From Emmonsiellopsis sp. PD_33 (taxonomy: Eukaryota; Ascomycota; Eurotiomycetes; Onygenales; Ajellomycetaceae): a stretch of DNA of 25,009 nt. Below, piece by piece: positions 10,901-21,300 of the stretch; the stretch's first letter is position 1; each line of letters opens with the position of its first letter. Under the pieces are notes generated by a model. That model was not told the DNA's origin. It made no database searches and was given only the letters and a program-made list of their open reading frames with translations. Location: the NCBI GenBank assembly GCA_032988165.1, contig JANTQF010000445.1:1-25009 (forward strand). Direction: 5' to 3'. Position numbers and translations under genes: made by a program.

Positions 10901-12606
10901 TGACAGGGATGATCTTTTTGCAGAAGAGGAGATGAGGAAACTAGGCAGTAAACGGAAAGATTTCGAGAGCGCTGCCAAGGAGCTGGATGAGCTGCGCCGG
11001 AGAGCTAGCCCCAAGGAGCGGGTATCTCCTGCTCAAGCATTGAAAATGGCGACCCTGAATATATTCGAGAAGGGAGAAATTATTGATTTCAAGGATATTT
11101 ACTTTTGCGGTACCCATAAAGCCAAAAAACACGTTGGTGATCTTAATGCGCAAACCGCCAACTTTGGCTATGACGATGATCGTGGTGATTATAACATCGT
11201 GCTTGGGGATCATCTTGCCTACCGATATGAAATTGTCGATGTTTTGGGCAAAGGCAGTTTCGGTCAGGTGGTCAGATGCGTGGATCATAAAACTGGCGTG
11301 CTCGTTGCCGTGAAGATCATACGAAACAAGAAACGGTTCCATCAGCAGGCGCTCGTCGAGGTCAATATTCTGCAGAAATTGAAAGAATGGGTATGTTTCT
11401 TCCTACTTTGTCGTGTACGGTCTGTGTCGTTCTAACCCCTATTTTAGGATCCACATCGACGTCATAGCGTTGTCAACTTCACCCAGAGCTTCTACTTCCG
11501 CGGGCACCTTTGCATATCCACCGAACTTTTGGGTATGAACCTTTATGAGTTTATCAAAGCTCATGATTTCCGAGGTTTCTCCTTGAAGATCATTCGCCGG
11601 TTTACGAAACAGCTGCTCAGCACTTTGGTGCTTTTGCGTAGCCACAAAGTCATACACTGTGATCTAAAGCCGGAAAACGTGCTTTTAGCTCACCCTATGC
11701 ATTCGGAAATTAAGGTAATCGACTTTGGCTCAAGTTGTTTTGAAAATGAAAAAGTATACACCTATATCCAGAGTCGCTTTTACCGGTCTCCAGAAGTTAT
11801 TTTGGGCATGTCGTATGGTATGCCAATTGATATGTGGAGTGTTGGCTGCATATTGGCCGAGTTGTACACCGGTTATCCAATATTCCCTGGCGAAAATGAG
11901 CAGGAGCAGTTGGCATGCATTATGGAAGTGTTCGGACCGCCTGAAAAACACCTGATTGAAAAGAGTACACGGCGGAAGTTGTTCTTCGACTCGCTCGGGA
12001 AACCTCGTTTGACGGTATCGTCGAAGGGAAGGAGGAGGAGGCCAAGTTCCAAGGACCTTCGCCAGGTTCTGAAATGCGACGATGAAGCATTCCTCGATTT
12101 TATCACTCGTTGTTTGCGCTGGGATCCTGCGCGGCGACTTAATCCAAACGATGCTCTCAACCATGAGTTCATTACCGGCGTCAAGCTCCATCCTAGATCA
12201 CGAAGCCAACTCCCACCGCTACACTCTCCTGCTTCAAAACGGATGGCTTCCGGCCCCGCCTCGTCTACAATTCGCCCTCTTCCTGACCCCCCTACTCTCG
12301 GTGCAAAGAGCTCGGCACGTTCTCGAGATATCGCTGGCCACTCCCCCGTTAAACCCACTGGTCCAAAACGCAATTCCGCTACTACTAGCACCGTAACTAG
12401 CACCACGTCGAATGTCACGAAGCGAACTTCCAACGGGAATCCAATGTCTGGTTCCGCCTTGCCAAGGGTCACGAGAGCGACAAGCGGGAAAGCGGATCTG
12501 GCAACAGCAGCAGCGGCAACCAGCTTGGTAAGCTGAAGCATTAATCCGGCATCTTGGTTCGTGCGCCCTCATGAATGCTGACGCGACGGTGCAGAAAACA
12601 AGGTGA
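7969..12606 (+). CDS. POM1: DYRK-family cell polarity kinase, Pom1-like
   Basis: Pom1-type DYRK kinases form cortical gradients and control polarity, septum position and mitotic entry in fission yeast; that role is inferred here. Four exons: 7969-8336, 8411-11390, 11448-12527 and 12595-12606, with GT..AG introns of 74, 57 and 67 nt. The predicted length is about 1479 aa. Residues 1-1040 are Ser/Pro/Arg-rich low complexity with many basic-Ser sites (RRLSHV, RRPSLS). A DYRK-homology box (YDDDRGDYNIVLGDHLAYRYE) leads into the kinase domain, about 1061-1360: GKGSFGQVV, VAVKIIRNKKRFHQQA (Lys 1091), HCDLKPEN (Asp 1188), DFGSSC (Asp 1208) and the activation-loop YTY (second Tyr 1222, the usual DYRK autophosphorylation site). 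EIVDVLGKGSFGQV and IRNKKRFHQQALVE match Pom1 better than Yak1. An ATG four codons downstream (7981) is an alternative start. The last exon, adding Lys-Thr-Arg, is the least certain part. Confidence 0.9.
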
Positions 12607-14081
12607 TGCGGGTTACGGTCTCGGATAGCTTCTCTCATACTAGCATAGGACCTCCACGTGGACCGGTTGGAACTCCCCCGGCTAGGTCTGGTATTCTTTG
12701 GATTTTTAGTTCATACCCACTTTCTGCGCTTGCGCTTTTCTTCCTCTGTATTCATTTTCCAGATTAAGCCCACCCTACTTTTGTATGAGTGGTATCTTGA
12801 AGTGTCGCTAAATTAACGCCTTGTTTTTGTCTCTCCCGGTTAAACCCCCTCCATTTTTTTACTTTTTCTCATGATGTATAGGAAATAAACATGCTTTTTC
12901 TCTTCGCTCTGCTTACCTATTACTCCAGCCCAGTTCAATTTTGCTTTTGGGTTTCTTTCCCTCTTGCCTTGTTTTCCTTTCATTGCGTCATTGATGGGGC
13001 TTGTTTGTTCGGCTGGGCAGCACCTTTTTTTTATAACAGCCCGACAGGTATTCGTTTCCACCTCAAGCCATCATCTATCTAATTTCCTTTTCTTTTTGGA
13101 AAGATTGCCTGTCCGGTTGTATTATGTCGTGGGGTTTCAAGCAATCACTACTTTCCCTTCTATCCCTCCTTTATGACCTTGCCTGTTTGATTTCGGAGTT
13201 GGCTTCCACGAAGTGTTTCTCCTTTTTCTGTACCCTCGGTCCCGAGGATCCTTCTGTTTCTTCGTTTTTTTTTTTTTTTTTTGTTGTTAATGTTGGCCAT
13301 ATTTAGATATACTGCATACACCTACCTACCTGCACAGCAAAGTTCATTAGAGAGAGTTTGTTTTTTCAGTTCTTTTTTTTTTTTTTTTCGCACAGGATGT
13401 TTATTATTTATCATTTCTCCTAATGCGTTTCTCTGCCTGGGTTTTCGTCGTTTAGTTTCGTCAACGTCTTTACTTTTCTTATTCCCCTTGACATTTGACT
13501 GTACATATACAATGACGGAAGTGTGTTGAGGTTCGGGGTATTTATTCTAATCTGATGTCCCTAACGTATATTTCTTTTCGGATCTAGATATATATTTAGT
13601 AGGCTGTTCTACCTTCTTCACCACCCTCGCCACGGCATCCCAAATGGGTTGAATAAGTTGTTCTCCCAACTCTATCTAGTCGATATCTTACACCCCCAAT
13701 TCATCTATTATCTCCTCCAGCTGTGTTGACGAATATATCGACGCTGTTCAATAATAGACGGCCTCATCGCTGCTGTCCATTTTAAGTTTAGCGCCATCTC
13801 TAAATGATAGCTGGCCCGAACTTCCATGCTTAGTCAGCCACCGATATCAAAGAGGTCACCTTTACTCTTCGGACGACATCGACGAAACAGCCCAGCCCTG
13901 CTTCGATCAGTATGAGACTGCTGCTCTCTATCCACTCTTTCATGTCATTGGGCTGTCGTATGTGTAACCGGTGAAAGAAGGGGGAGACATCTCTTGACCT
14001 TTTTTTTGAATTCTTTCCCGCATGTCGTTGGAATCTTCCTCGAGTCCTCATCTAGATACACTGATCTGAGCGCCCGCCCCG
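12607..14081. other. Long non-coding stretch: POM1 3' region and ERV41 upstream region
   Basis: This is the largest gene-free interval (about 1.5 kb). It is pyrimidine-rich on the + strand and contains an 18-T run (13265-13282) and a 16-T run (13373-13388). The ERV41 promoter should occupy its right end. Open frames here give Phe/Ser-rich, low-complexity translations with no family resemblance. A minus-strand frame at 13830-14051 looks slightly more protein-like near its end, but I do not recognise it and do not call it. No tRNA or snoRNA signature was seen. Confidence 0.5.
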
Positions 14082-15481
14082 ATGAACGGGTTTGCGCAGA
14101 ATGGGTTGGACGAGGATGCATTTGGGGAGAAGCCGGGGATTGGATCGGGGTTGAGGACTTTTGATGCATTTCGTAAGTTCCCTTACTCTGCTGAATTGCG
14201 CATCTTATGATATCCGTCTCCCTCTGCGCCCGCATCCCCCCCCCGCCGTCCACCATCATACCTCAAACAACGCACCAAAAACTAACCACCCATTATCGTT
14301 CCAGCAAAAACAAAAGCAACATACACCTCCTCCACCCGCCGCGGCGGCCAATGGACCCTAATCGTCTTCGCCCTGTGCGCCTTCCTAGCCACCACCGAAC
14401 TTCGCACCTGGTACCGCGGCACAGAAAACCACCACTTCAGCGTCGAAAAGGGCGTCTCGCGCGAGCTGCAACTAAACATCGACCTCGTCGTCGCCATGCC
14501 CTGCGACAGCCTCCGGATCAACGTCCAAGATGCCGCCGGCGACCGCATCCTGGCAAGCGACCTGCTCGAGAAGCAAGCGACCAGCTGGGCAGCGTGGGAT
14601 CGCGAGCTGAACACGCGCCTGAGCGGGGGCGGGAGCGAGTATCAGAAGCTCAATGAAGAGAATGCAGCGCGCTTGATGGAGCAGGAGGAGGATATGCATG
14701 TGGGACATGCGCTGGGTGAGGCGCGGAGGAGTTATAAGCGCAAGTTCCCCAAGGGGCCGAAGTTGGGGAGGAGGGAGAAGGCGGATGCGTGTCGGGTTTA
14801 TGGCAGTCTGGAGGGGAATAAGGTGCAGGGGGATTTCCATATTACGGCGAGGGGCCATGGGTATTTTGAGTTTGGAGAGCATCTGGATCATAGTAGTATG
14901 TTTCCCCCCATCCCCCCTTTTTTTTACATTTGGATAGCTAACACTTATGAAACACAGCCTTTAACTTCTCCCACATGATCACCGAACTCTCCTTCGGACC
15001 CCACTACTCCACCCTCCTCAACCCGCTCGACAAAACAATCTCAACCACAAAAGAAAACTTCTACAAATACCAATACTACATGTCCGTCGTGCCAACAATC
15101 TACACCCGCGCCGGCGTCGTAGACCCATACAGCCAATCCCTCCCAGACCCATCAACAATTAGCAAATCCCAACGCAAAAACACAATCTTCACAAACCAAT
15201 ACGCCGTCACCTCTCAGTCGCGCGAGCTGCCGAATCGCCAGTTCTCCATCCCCGGAATATTTTTCAAGTACAACTTTGAGCCCATTTTGCTGGTTATTAG
15301 TGAGGAGAGGGGCAGTTTGATGGCGCTGTTGGTACGGTTGGTTAATGTTGTGGCCGGCGTGGTGGTTACGGGTGGTTGGCTGTTTCAGATCGCGACGTGG
15401 GGGGTGGAGGTGATGGGGAGGCGGAGGAGGGCGGTTTCGGAGGGGGTGTTGAATGGGAGGGATCCGGGGGCGGAGGAGTGA
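14082..15481 (+). CDS. ERV41: ER-Golgi vesicle protein Erv41 (ERGIC2 family)
   Basis: Erv41 pairs with Erv46 in COPII/COPI vesicles, cycling between ER and Golgi and retrieving ER residents. Three exons: 14082-14172, 14305-14895 and 14958-15481, with introns of 132 and 62 nt, each with a CTAAC branch site. They give about 401 aa (yeast 352). Splicing restores GLRTFDAF-PKTKATYTSSTRRGG and HLDHS-TFNFSHMITELSFGPHY, both family hallmarks. Membrane segment 1 (WTLIVFALCAFLATTE) is near residue 47. The luminal part starts with LNIDLVVAMPCDSLRINVQDAAGDR. Membrane segment 2 (LLVRLVNVVAGVVVTGGWLF) is near 350, with a short cytosolic tail. The AMPCDSLRINVQD block and the TFDAFPK N-terminus fit Erv41 better than Erv46. 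Confidence 0.93.
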
Positions 15482-16031
15482 TGGGAGAAGGTCCGATATT
15501 CCCATTTGCATTTTTCATTTTTCAATCTCAATTCCCCTAGCTACGTATTTCCATTGTTTAGTTAAAACTTTTTGCTCAAACTTCTCTAACCAGGCGTTTT
15601 TTCTCTTTCTTTTTTCTCTTCATTTGTCTGTTCTATCTATCTCATTCAATTTTCGTTTCTTAGAAAGGAAAAAATAAAGGAAGAAATACAGCTGTCTACG
15701 CACATATCTAACCAACTAGGGCGTTAGTTATTAGATATATATATGTATCGTCACCTAGCATTCTTCAGTGCAGGTTCAAAGAACTTAAAAATTACCCCGG
15801 ATGGTTTAAGGTTGATAGATAGATAGTTTGATATAAGAAACAAAAGTCCAGGAAACCAAGGCCCGGAAACGAACAAACAAGCAATTAATAATAATAATAG
15901 TAATAACAGCTACCATACAAACCAAACCCCTACACGCCATTCAATTCCATTTCATTCCCATTCCCATCCCTATTCCCATACCATTGCAATCCCCCCTATC
16001 CCTACCCCTACCCCTACCCAAAACCCCAACC
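15482..16031. other. Convergent 3' regions of ERV41 and the golgin-like gene
   Basis: Both flanking genes end here. The left half is T/C-rich with an AATAAA at 15673-15678 on the + strand and a TATATATATGTA-like stretch near 15735, plausible polyadenylation signals for ERV41. An AAT microsatellite lies at about 15886-15907. A C-rich run (CCCTA/CCCCTA-like units, about 15990-16040) leads into the golgin stop codon. No gene is visible. Confidence 0.5.
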
Positions 16032-18377
16032 CTAAACCTCAAAAATCTCCCCCATCCCCACCCCCGCCCCCTGCGCCCCGTACCGACACTCAACAAGATC
16101 CAACCTCCACCCCTTCCACCCGCCCAACGCCTTCTTAACCTCCGCATCTCTCTCCGTCCTCTTCCTCCTCTCCTCAGCCCTTTGCGCCTCCGCAAACGCC
16201 TCCTCATCGAAGAATTCCCCACCATCATCCTCCTCCTCCAAAAAGCCCCCGTCATCATCTTCTTCTTCTCCCCCTTCCGCGCCGCCCTTTTCAGAAATGA
16301 AGCCCAACCCCCCGCGGCCACCGCTCGCGCGATCTCCGGTGCTGCCAGTGAACGCGGCCAGGCCGCTAGAGAGCACGGTGGAGAAGGAGGAGTGTTTTTG
16401 CTGTTGTTGCTGCTGCTGGTGTTGATGGGCCTTGATAGCAGCTAAGCTGCGGAGGCGAGAATGGTGCGGCCCACTAGGCACACCACCGATGAGATCTACA
16501 TCATCAAAGGCACCGGCATCGTGGGCGGGGTGGTCATGTTCAGAATCCTCGGGCACCTCGCCATGATGCGCGCCAGCGGCCTCGGAAAGCTCCCTCTTCC
16601 TCTCCTTCCAGATGCCCCGTCTGAGATCAAAATTCTCCCCCTCCAGCTCGCGTACGCGCTTCTCCAACCGCATCCGCTCCTCATCTTCCAACTCATCCAG
16701 GCCGTCCTCGGCGCCCCCGTCGCCGGCAGCAGCGCTGGCCTCTCGCTTGCGCATCCGCTCGCGCTCCTCTTTTAGTCTGAGATTTTCGTTCTCGATAGTG
16801 ACGAGCTTGCGCTTGAGCATGGCGGCGTCCTTTTCGAACTTATCTCTCTCGCGCAGGCGGACGGCGGTTCGGTTCTCAGCTTCCTTGTGCAGGTTGCCTA
16901 GGGCGGCGAGTTTCTTTTCTAGAGTGTCGATTTTCTTGTCCGCGTCGGATTTGGCGGTTTGTGCTTCTTCGAGTTGGCGTTGGAGGGTTTTGATGAGGGT
17001 TTCCGTGGAGGTTTTGTCGACGCCTTCCTTGACGGCCTTTTCGGCCGCGCGGGTTAGGGCATGCTTGGTATCTGTTAGCTCGCGGGTGGATTTTTCGAGG
17101 GCGTCTTCTGCGCGGGAGAGTTTTTCTTCTAGTGCGGTGATTTGGGATTGGGTGGTGGATGTAGTGGTTGATTGCGAGTTGAGCTGGGCGCGGAGGTTAG
17201 AGATTTCTAGTTCCATTGCTTCAATGGTAGCGGATTTGGAGTCTAGTTGTGCGAGGAGAGCGGAGGGTGGTGATTCCGAATTGCCAGATACAGAGACACT
17301 ACTCGTCGCCCGATGGGACTTTGTATGGAGTAGGGAATTTTGCCGCTGTAGAGCTGTGATCTCCGCTTTCTGCGAACAAAGCAAACAAGTGTTAGCTTCC
17401 AACCTCAACCTCAACCTCAACATCTTCAAAGAGACAAAAACAAAAGGAAAAAAAAGAGAATAAACCCACCATCCTCTCAACCTCCTCCCCCCTCTTCTCT
17501 GCCTTCACCACCCTCTCCCTCAACTCCACCAGCTCCCCCCCCGTCTCCCTCAAATCCTCCAACTGCTCCTCCGATCTCTTCCACCGCGCACCCACTTCCT
17601 CCACCTCCCTCTCCAGCCGCTTATTATCCCTCTCCAGCTCTTCCAGACGCTGCGCTTGCTTCCTAAACACCTCAGGGACATAGCCACCCTCGGGACTTAG
17701 AGGGGGTAAGGAGGGCGACTTTATCGATGACTGTGGTTGTGGCTGTTGTCCGGAGACCGAGGTGCGGCGGAAGTCGGAGGAGCGGAGCTTGGACTGGAGG
17801 GAGAGGGATTGTTGGCGCCCGTGGGCGCGGGAGGAGGAGGTAGATGGTTGTTCTTGTTCTTGTTCTTGTTCTTCAGCTTCTGGTTCGGGGGCTGGCTCGG
17901 CTGGTGCCTCTTGCGCGGGCTCCTCAGAGGGAGGAGCTTCAGGCTTCTCTACCTCCTGAACAGCATCGGCGGCCTCCTCCCCCTCCCCCTCCCCTCCCTC
18001 TGTCTTTTCGACCGCTGGTGCCGGCGCCTGTTCAGCTTTCGCAGCCTTCTTGCTCCCCTCCCCACCACCACCGCCACCACCTTTCTTCCCAGCTTTCTTC
18101 TTCTGGAGCTGCGCAACCTATTTCATAAACAGGAACGATGTCATTAGCATCCATCCTCTCCATGGCATGGCAAGGTGCACATAAAAGTAAAATGAAAAAG
18201 AAGTCCGAATAAATAAATCGTCCATCTGCAAACAGCTGGGCCCCTGTTGCGAAAATGCCACAGTATCCCCCGACCTCAACCTCAAACACCTAACACAACA
18301 AGGGGAGTTAAACAACATACCCGCTTCTTCGCCGCAGCCAGCTTCTCCGCTTTCGTTTTCTCGTCTGCGTCGGCCAT
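16032..18377 (-). CDS. Golgin-like coiled-coil protein of unassigned family
   Basis: Three exons, 18377-18321, 18117-17470 and 17369-16032, with introns of 203 and 100 nt (all junctions phase 0), predict about 680 aa. The start is MADADEKTKAEKLAAAKKR, spliced to VAQLQKKKAGKKG. Residues 20-170 are low complexity, Gly/Lys then Glu/Pro/Ala-rich with an EQ repeat. Residues from about 175 to 480 are heptad-rich coiled coil (FRKQAQRLEELERDNKRLER onwards). The rest includes a Gln run, Asp/Glu clusters and a compact C-terminal block (VKKALGGWKGWRLDLVECRY ... MGEIFEV) that looks conserved. It resembles fungal proteins annotated as 'M protein repeat' or golgin-like, but I see no GRIP or GRAB domain, so Golgi location is only a suggestion. 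There is no membrane segment or signal peptide. Confidence 0.75.
17848..17873 (-). repeat. Glu-Gln hexanucleotide repeat in the golgin-like gene
   Basis: About four GAACAA units encode alternating Glu-Gln between residues rich in Pro/Glu and a Ser run. It is a simple repeat within coding sequence, likely length-variable. Confidence 0.7.
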
Positions 18378-19086
18378 TGCCCTTTTTCGCAGAGGAATAT
18401 ATGTATATGTTTTTCAGCGGTAGAATATGCCCCCGATTGCTTGGTCTGTCGGGCTGTCTTCTAAGGTTGTTGATTGACATTGACAGCTTGATGGTTGAAG
18501 TGTTTTGGTTGGATGAGGTCAGGGATCATGTGACCTGGGTTGGTGATTACGTCATCGAGGGTGGGAAGTCTGGGGATTATCTAGAGGTTATCTGGGGAGT
18601 TGGATCGAGGCTATGTACGATAACAGATGGACTTGAATGAATTGATACAATGTTGAATTACTACTCGTTCCCAAAATTAAAACAATTAAGAATAAATAAC
18701 AACAGTGAAATGCAATACAAAGTAACAGAGCAAAAGATGGAAAAACACAAAGCAGCATGCATGCTAATCCGACCACCCACCCACTAACCTTCCTAGACCC
18801 GAGCCTATCCCATTAAACAAACAATAAGAGAAGAGAGCGAAGTAATCAAGAAACACAGCTGAGATGAGGTGTGGTATCATTCGTTAAAACGGGAAAGGGG
18901 GACTGAACGCCAGCCTCCAGACACCTCAGCTGGGATAAAATCAGACAATAAAAACCGGGTAAGACTCCTTATTCGTTGCGGAAAGCTTTCAATTTCCTTG
19001 GTCCAGGCCTCGGATGAACGTAGACCTTTGGTAATGCATGTGTTGAGCAATTTGACTGTGAGGAGTAAAGCGTTGAGATAACCGCC
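18378..19086 (-). promoter_or_regulatory. Golgin-like gene promoter and MAF1 3' region
   Basis: The two minus-strand genes are in tandem, so this 709-bp gap holds the MAF1 3' untranslated region (right) and the golgin-like promoter (left). TTACGTCAT at 18547-18555 (ATGACGTAA on the gene strand), 170 bp upstream of the start codon, matches the CRE/ATF type of bZIP site. CATGTGAC lies at 18527-18534. The right half is A-rich with no recognisable open frame. Regulatory roles are inferred from motif identity. Confidence 0.4.
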
Positions 19087-20157
19087 TTAAACTTCCATAG
19101 TATCGGCAATTTCCTCGCTCATCGCGCGAACGCTGCTCTTGCTATTCGACCTCGACCGTGCCTCCTCGTCACTAAGGAGATAATTACCGTCGTCGTCAAC
19201 AACCGGCCGGGCTGGTCTCGAGACTTGTTCTTCTTCCTCGTCACTACTGTATTCAGGCATGTTGAGCGTTGCGCGATCACCAAGCCAGTATCGGGCACGC
19301 TTCCTGGCACCATAATCGGGCGTCAGGAATCCGTCATCGCCGGCTCGTTTACCAGCCAACGATGGGGTCATGGTTCCATCTTGTGTATGGCTGAGGATGC
19401 TAATCCCACGGAGATATAAATAGCAGACGCGTTTCCGCACCTTGTTGAAAAAGAAGTAGTTCAGACTCCAGATAGCACCATCCTCGCCATCGTATGGGTC
19501 CTCTTCCGGGGCGTAGCAGAATACACCGCACTCTTTCAACGACATCTGGTCGTCGATGATTTTCCACATCCTAGGCCCCCATGAATGTGTCGTCGCTGTT
19601 GGGTGTGGCCCGGAGGCTGTGGTAGGTGTAGGAGGCGTCACATCTCTCTCGAGTCGCGGTCGAAGGTTAAACAGGGTTGTATCGATGGTATTCATGACGC
19701 GTTTCAGGCTCTTCTCTCGACGGAAATCGGACGGCCGAAGGAGATGGGAGAAGTCGTAATCGGGATGGCTAGCATTGAGCGTTGCGATAAGGTATGCGAA
19801 GGTGCGTCGACTTGAATGTTCGCTCAATGGACCAAACGGACTGGAGCGGGAGAGGTTTAGCGAGGCGGCAGCGTTCGATGCATTCGGGGGCGAAAGGGAG
19901 GCGGAGAGGCGCAAGAGCGACTCATATTGCGATTCCAGCGAGTTCTCGATGTTCTTATACAGCTTCTTATCGCCTCCTGCGGCCTTTGTGGTGTAGAGAT
20001 CGCATCCTCCAACGACGTGGCAGTCGGCGGTGTCAAAGTTGAGCGCGCTGGTCACGTCTTCAAACTCGGAAAGAGGAAGGAACTATTGGGGGTGGTTTGG
20101 TTAGTATTGGGATAGGTTAAAGATGGGTATTCCATGGATATGTCTTCGGACCTTCAT
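19087..20157 (-). CDS. MAF1: Repressor of RNA polymerase III transcription, Maf1
   Basis: Maf1 binds RNA polymerase III and shuts down tRNA and 5S rRNA synthesis on starvation and stress; its nuclear entry is controlled by TORC1/PKA phosphorylation. Two coding exons: 20157-20152, only ATG AAG, and 20082-19087, separated by a 69-nt intron with an ACTAAC branch site. They give about 333 aa. The joined N-terminus MKFLPLSEFEDVTSALNF, followed by FDTADCHVVGGCDLYTTKA, is the family signature. Later blocks are LIATLNASHPDYDFSHLLRP (box-B-like region), HSWGPRMWKIIDDQMSLKEC, then GAIWSLNYFFFNKVRKRVCY (box C region). Fungal-specific low-complexity segments separate them. The tail is acidic and Ser/Arg-rich (ARSRSNSKSSVR), a plausible phosphorylation region. 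The intron donor, GTCCGA, is atypical. Confidence 0.95.
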
Positions 20158-20618
20158 CCTTGTTAAATGCGATGTCGGTGAGTTCAGCAATCAAGCTGGT
20201 CTCTCGGTAATTGGACTGGGGCTAGTGAGCGGTGTAGAGCCGAGGTCAATGCAGGAGACAGGACAGGTTGACGGCAACGGCAGCCAGTCGAGCTTCGTCA
20301 AATCGTCGTTATCGGAGAATAGGCGTGTTGTCAACGCTGAGCAGCACGCGGCGAGCGGTGCGGTGGAAGTGAGGTGATGGGGAGGGAGCCTGCGTGAGCA
20401 AGTCGAGCAGCGATAAGCGCGTTCCAGGCTGGGTGCAAGGACAACTCTTAGGGGACCGACTTAGCCAGACGGAGCGTCTAGCAGGAAGCAGATCTGTGTA
20501 GACGGGCCATAGCGGCGATGCATGCGATGGGGAGACGGGCGATGGGGACAAGATGAAGTCGGCCGGATGGAGACGTTGACGCCGACAACGATGATATGAT
20601 GATGATGATGCGACCGGC

Positions 20619-20711
20619 TACGTCACGTGGTTGCGCCTGAACTGGCCAGTGGCGTCACTTCCCGATCCGGCAGCCAATCAAGCGCGCCACGTGCCGCGGG
20701 TCAGGTGACTC
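20619..20711. promoter_or_regulatory. Composite CRE/E-box/CCAAT cluster upstream of MAF1
   Basis: Within 93 bp there are two perfect CACGTG palindromes, one CRE-like TACGTCA overlapping the first, one CCAAT box in the sequence CAGCCAATCA (as bound by the fungal HAP/CBC complex) and a TGACTC half of a Gcn4/CpcA-type site. Sites are read directly; binding is inferred. Confidence 0.5.
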
Positions 20712-21261
20712 TCCAACTGCGGCAGGAACGGCTGTCTCTACGGAAGGACCAGATGGGGACAGGAGAGGAAAGGGCAAGGGCGGTATCTGAGATCAGTCGA
20801 CACTTGGCAGGAACGACCAGCCAACATATGGAATATCCCAACGCCGTATCCTTGGACAAGAGGATATCGCCCACAACGCCAGGTTTGATATCAGCAGCTA
20901 AACAGACCAGCCACCACCACCACCATCATGATCATGATCATGATCACCACGGCATCTCAATAACCGACAAACACCTAGAACCCAAGCTCTCTCAATCTGG
21001 CTAGCTCCGGCTCAGATTCCTGTAACACTCAACCCAACACGATCAGCAAATTCGGATTCTAAACACATCAAGTGAGAGAGAAACACAAAAAATAAATGTA
21101 TATAGATTATATATACGTGAACAAGCGGCCCCCAAAAAGCAAGGAATCTCCAGGACACCAGGTGGGCAAAATCAAAGCATCGAAACCTAAAAACAGGACC
21201 CGCACGCGTAAACGTAATCGAACTCGCTAACAACAGAACAAAAACGGCGGGGAATAAATGT

Positions 21262-21277
21262 TGGTGTGTGTGTGTGT
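21262..21277. repeat. GT dinucleotide microsatellite
   Basis: A run of GT units in the 3' region of APS1, outside coding sequence. Confidence 0.7.
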
Positions 21278-21300
21278 CATGTCCATGTCATGGTAGCCCG

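Larger units (their letters stand above)
20158..21300 (-). promoter_or_regulatory. MAF1 upstream region and APS1 3' region
   Basis: MAF1 and APS1 are in tandem on the minus strand, so this 1.14-kb gap holds the MAF1 promoter/leader and the APS1 3' end. A dense cluster of candidate sites lies 460-555 bp before the MAF1 start: TACGTCA (20619-20625) overlapping CACGTG (20624-20629), CCAAT (20674-20678), a second CACGTG (20688-20693) and TGACTC (20706-20711). A GAT-rich repeat precedes the cluster (about 20591-20610). A CAC/GATCAT repeat lies near 20918-20950 and a GT repeat near 21262-21277. I see no gene: the 20627-21004 plus-strand frame has no ATG start and no family resemblance. Confidence 0.45.

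Noticed and set aside
13830..14259. Minus-strand open frames upstream of ERV41
   Set aside because: No family resemblance, no clear splice partners, and they overlap the ERV41 promoter and first exon.
15985..16045. Telomere-like C-rich repeat (CCCTA/CCCCTA)
   Set aside because: Units are irregular and only one CCCTAA-type unit is present; it is C-rich 3' spacer running into golgin coding sequence, not an interstitial telomere.
16612..17463. Plus-strand Ser/Arg-rich frame of 283 codons opposite the golgin-like gene
   Set aside because: It is the antisense shadow of a coiled-coil coding region; the minus-strand reading has splice sites and heptads.
20627..21004. Plus-strand open frame of 125 codons with a His/Asp repeat
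   Set aside because: It has no ATG at its start, no recognisable family sequence, and overlaps the MAF1 promoter cluster; the His run comes from a CAC/GATCAT simple repeat.
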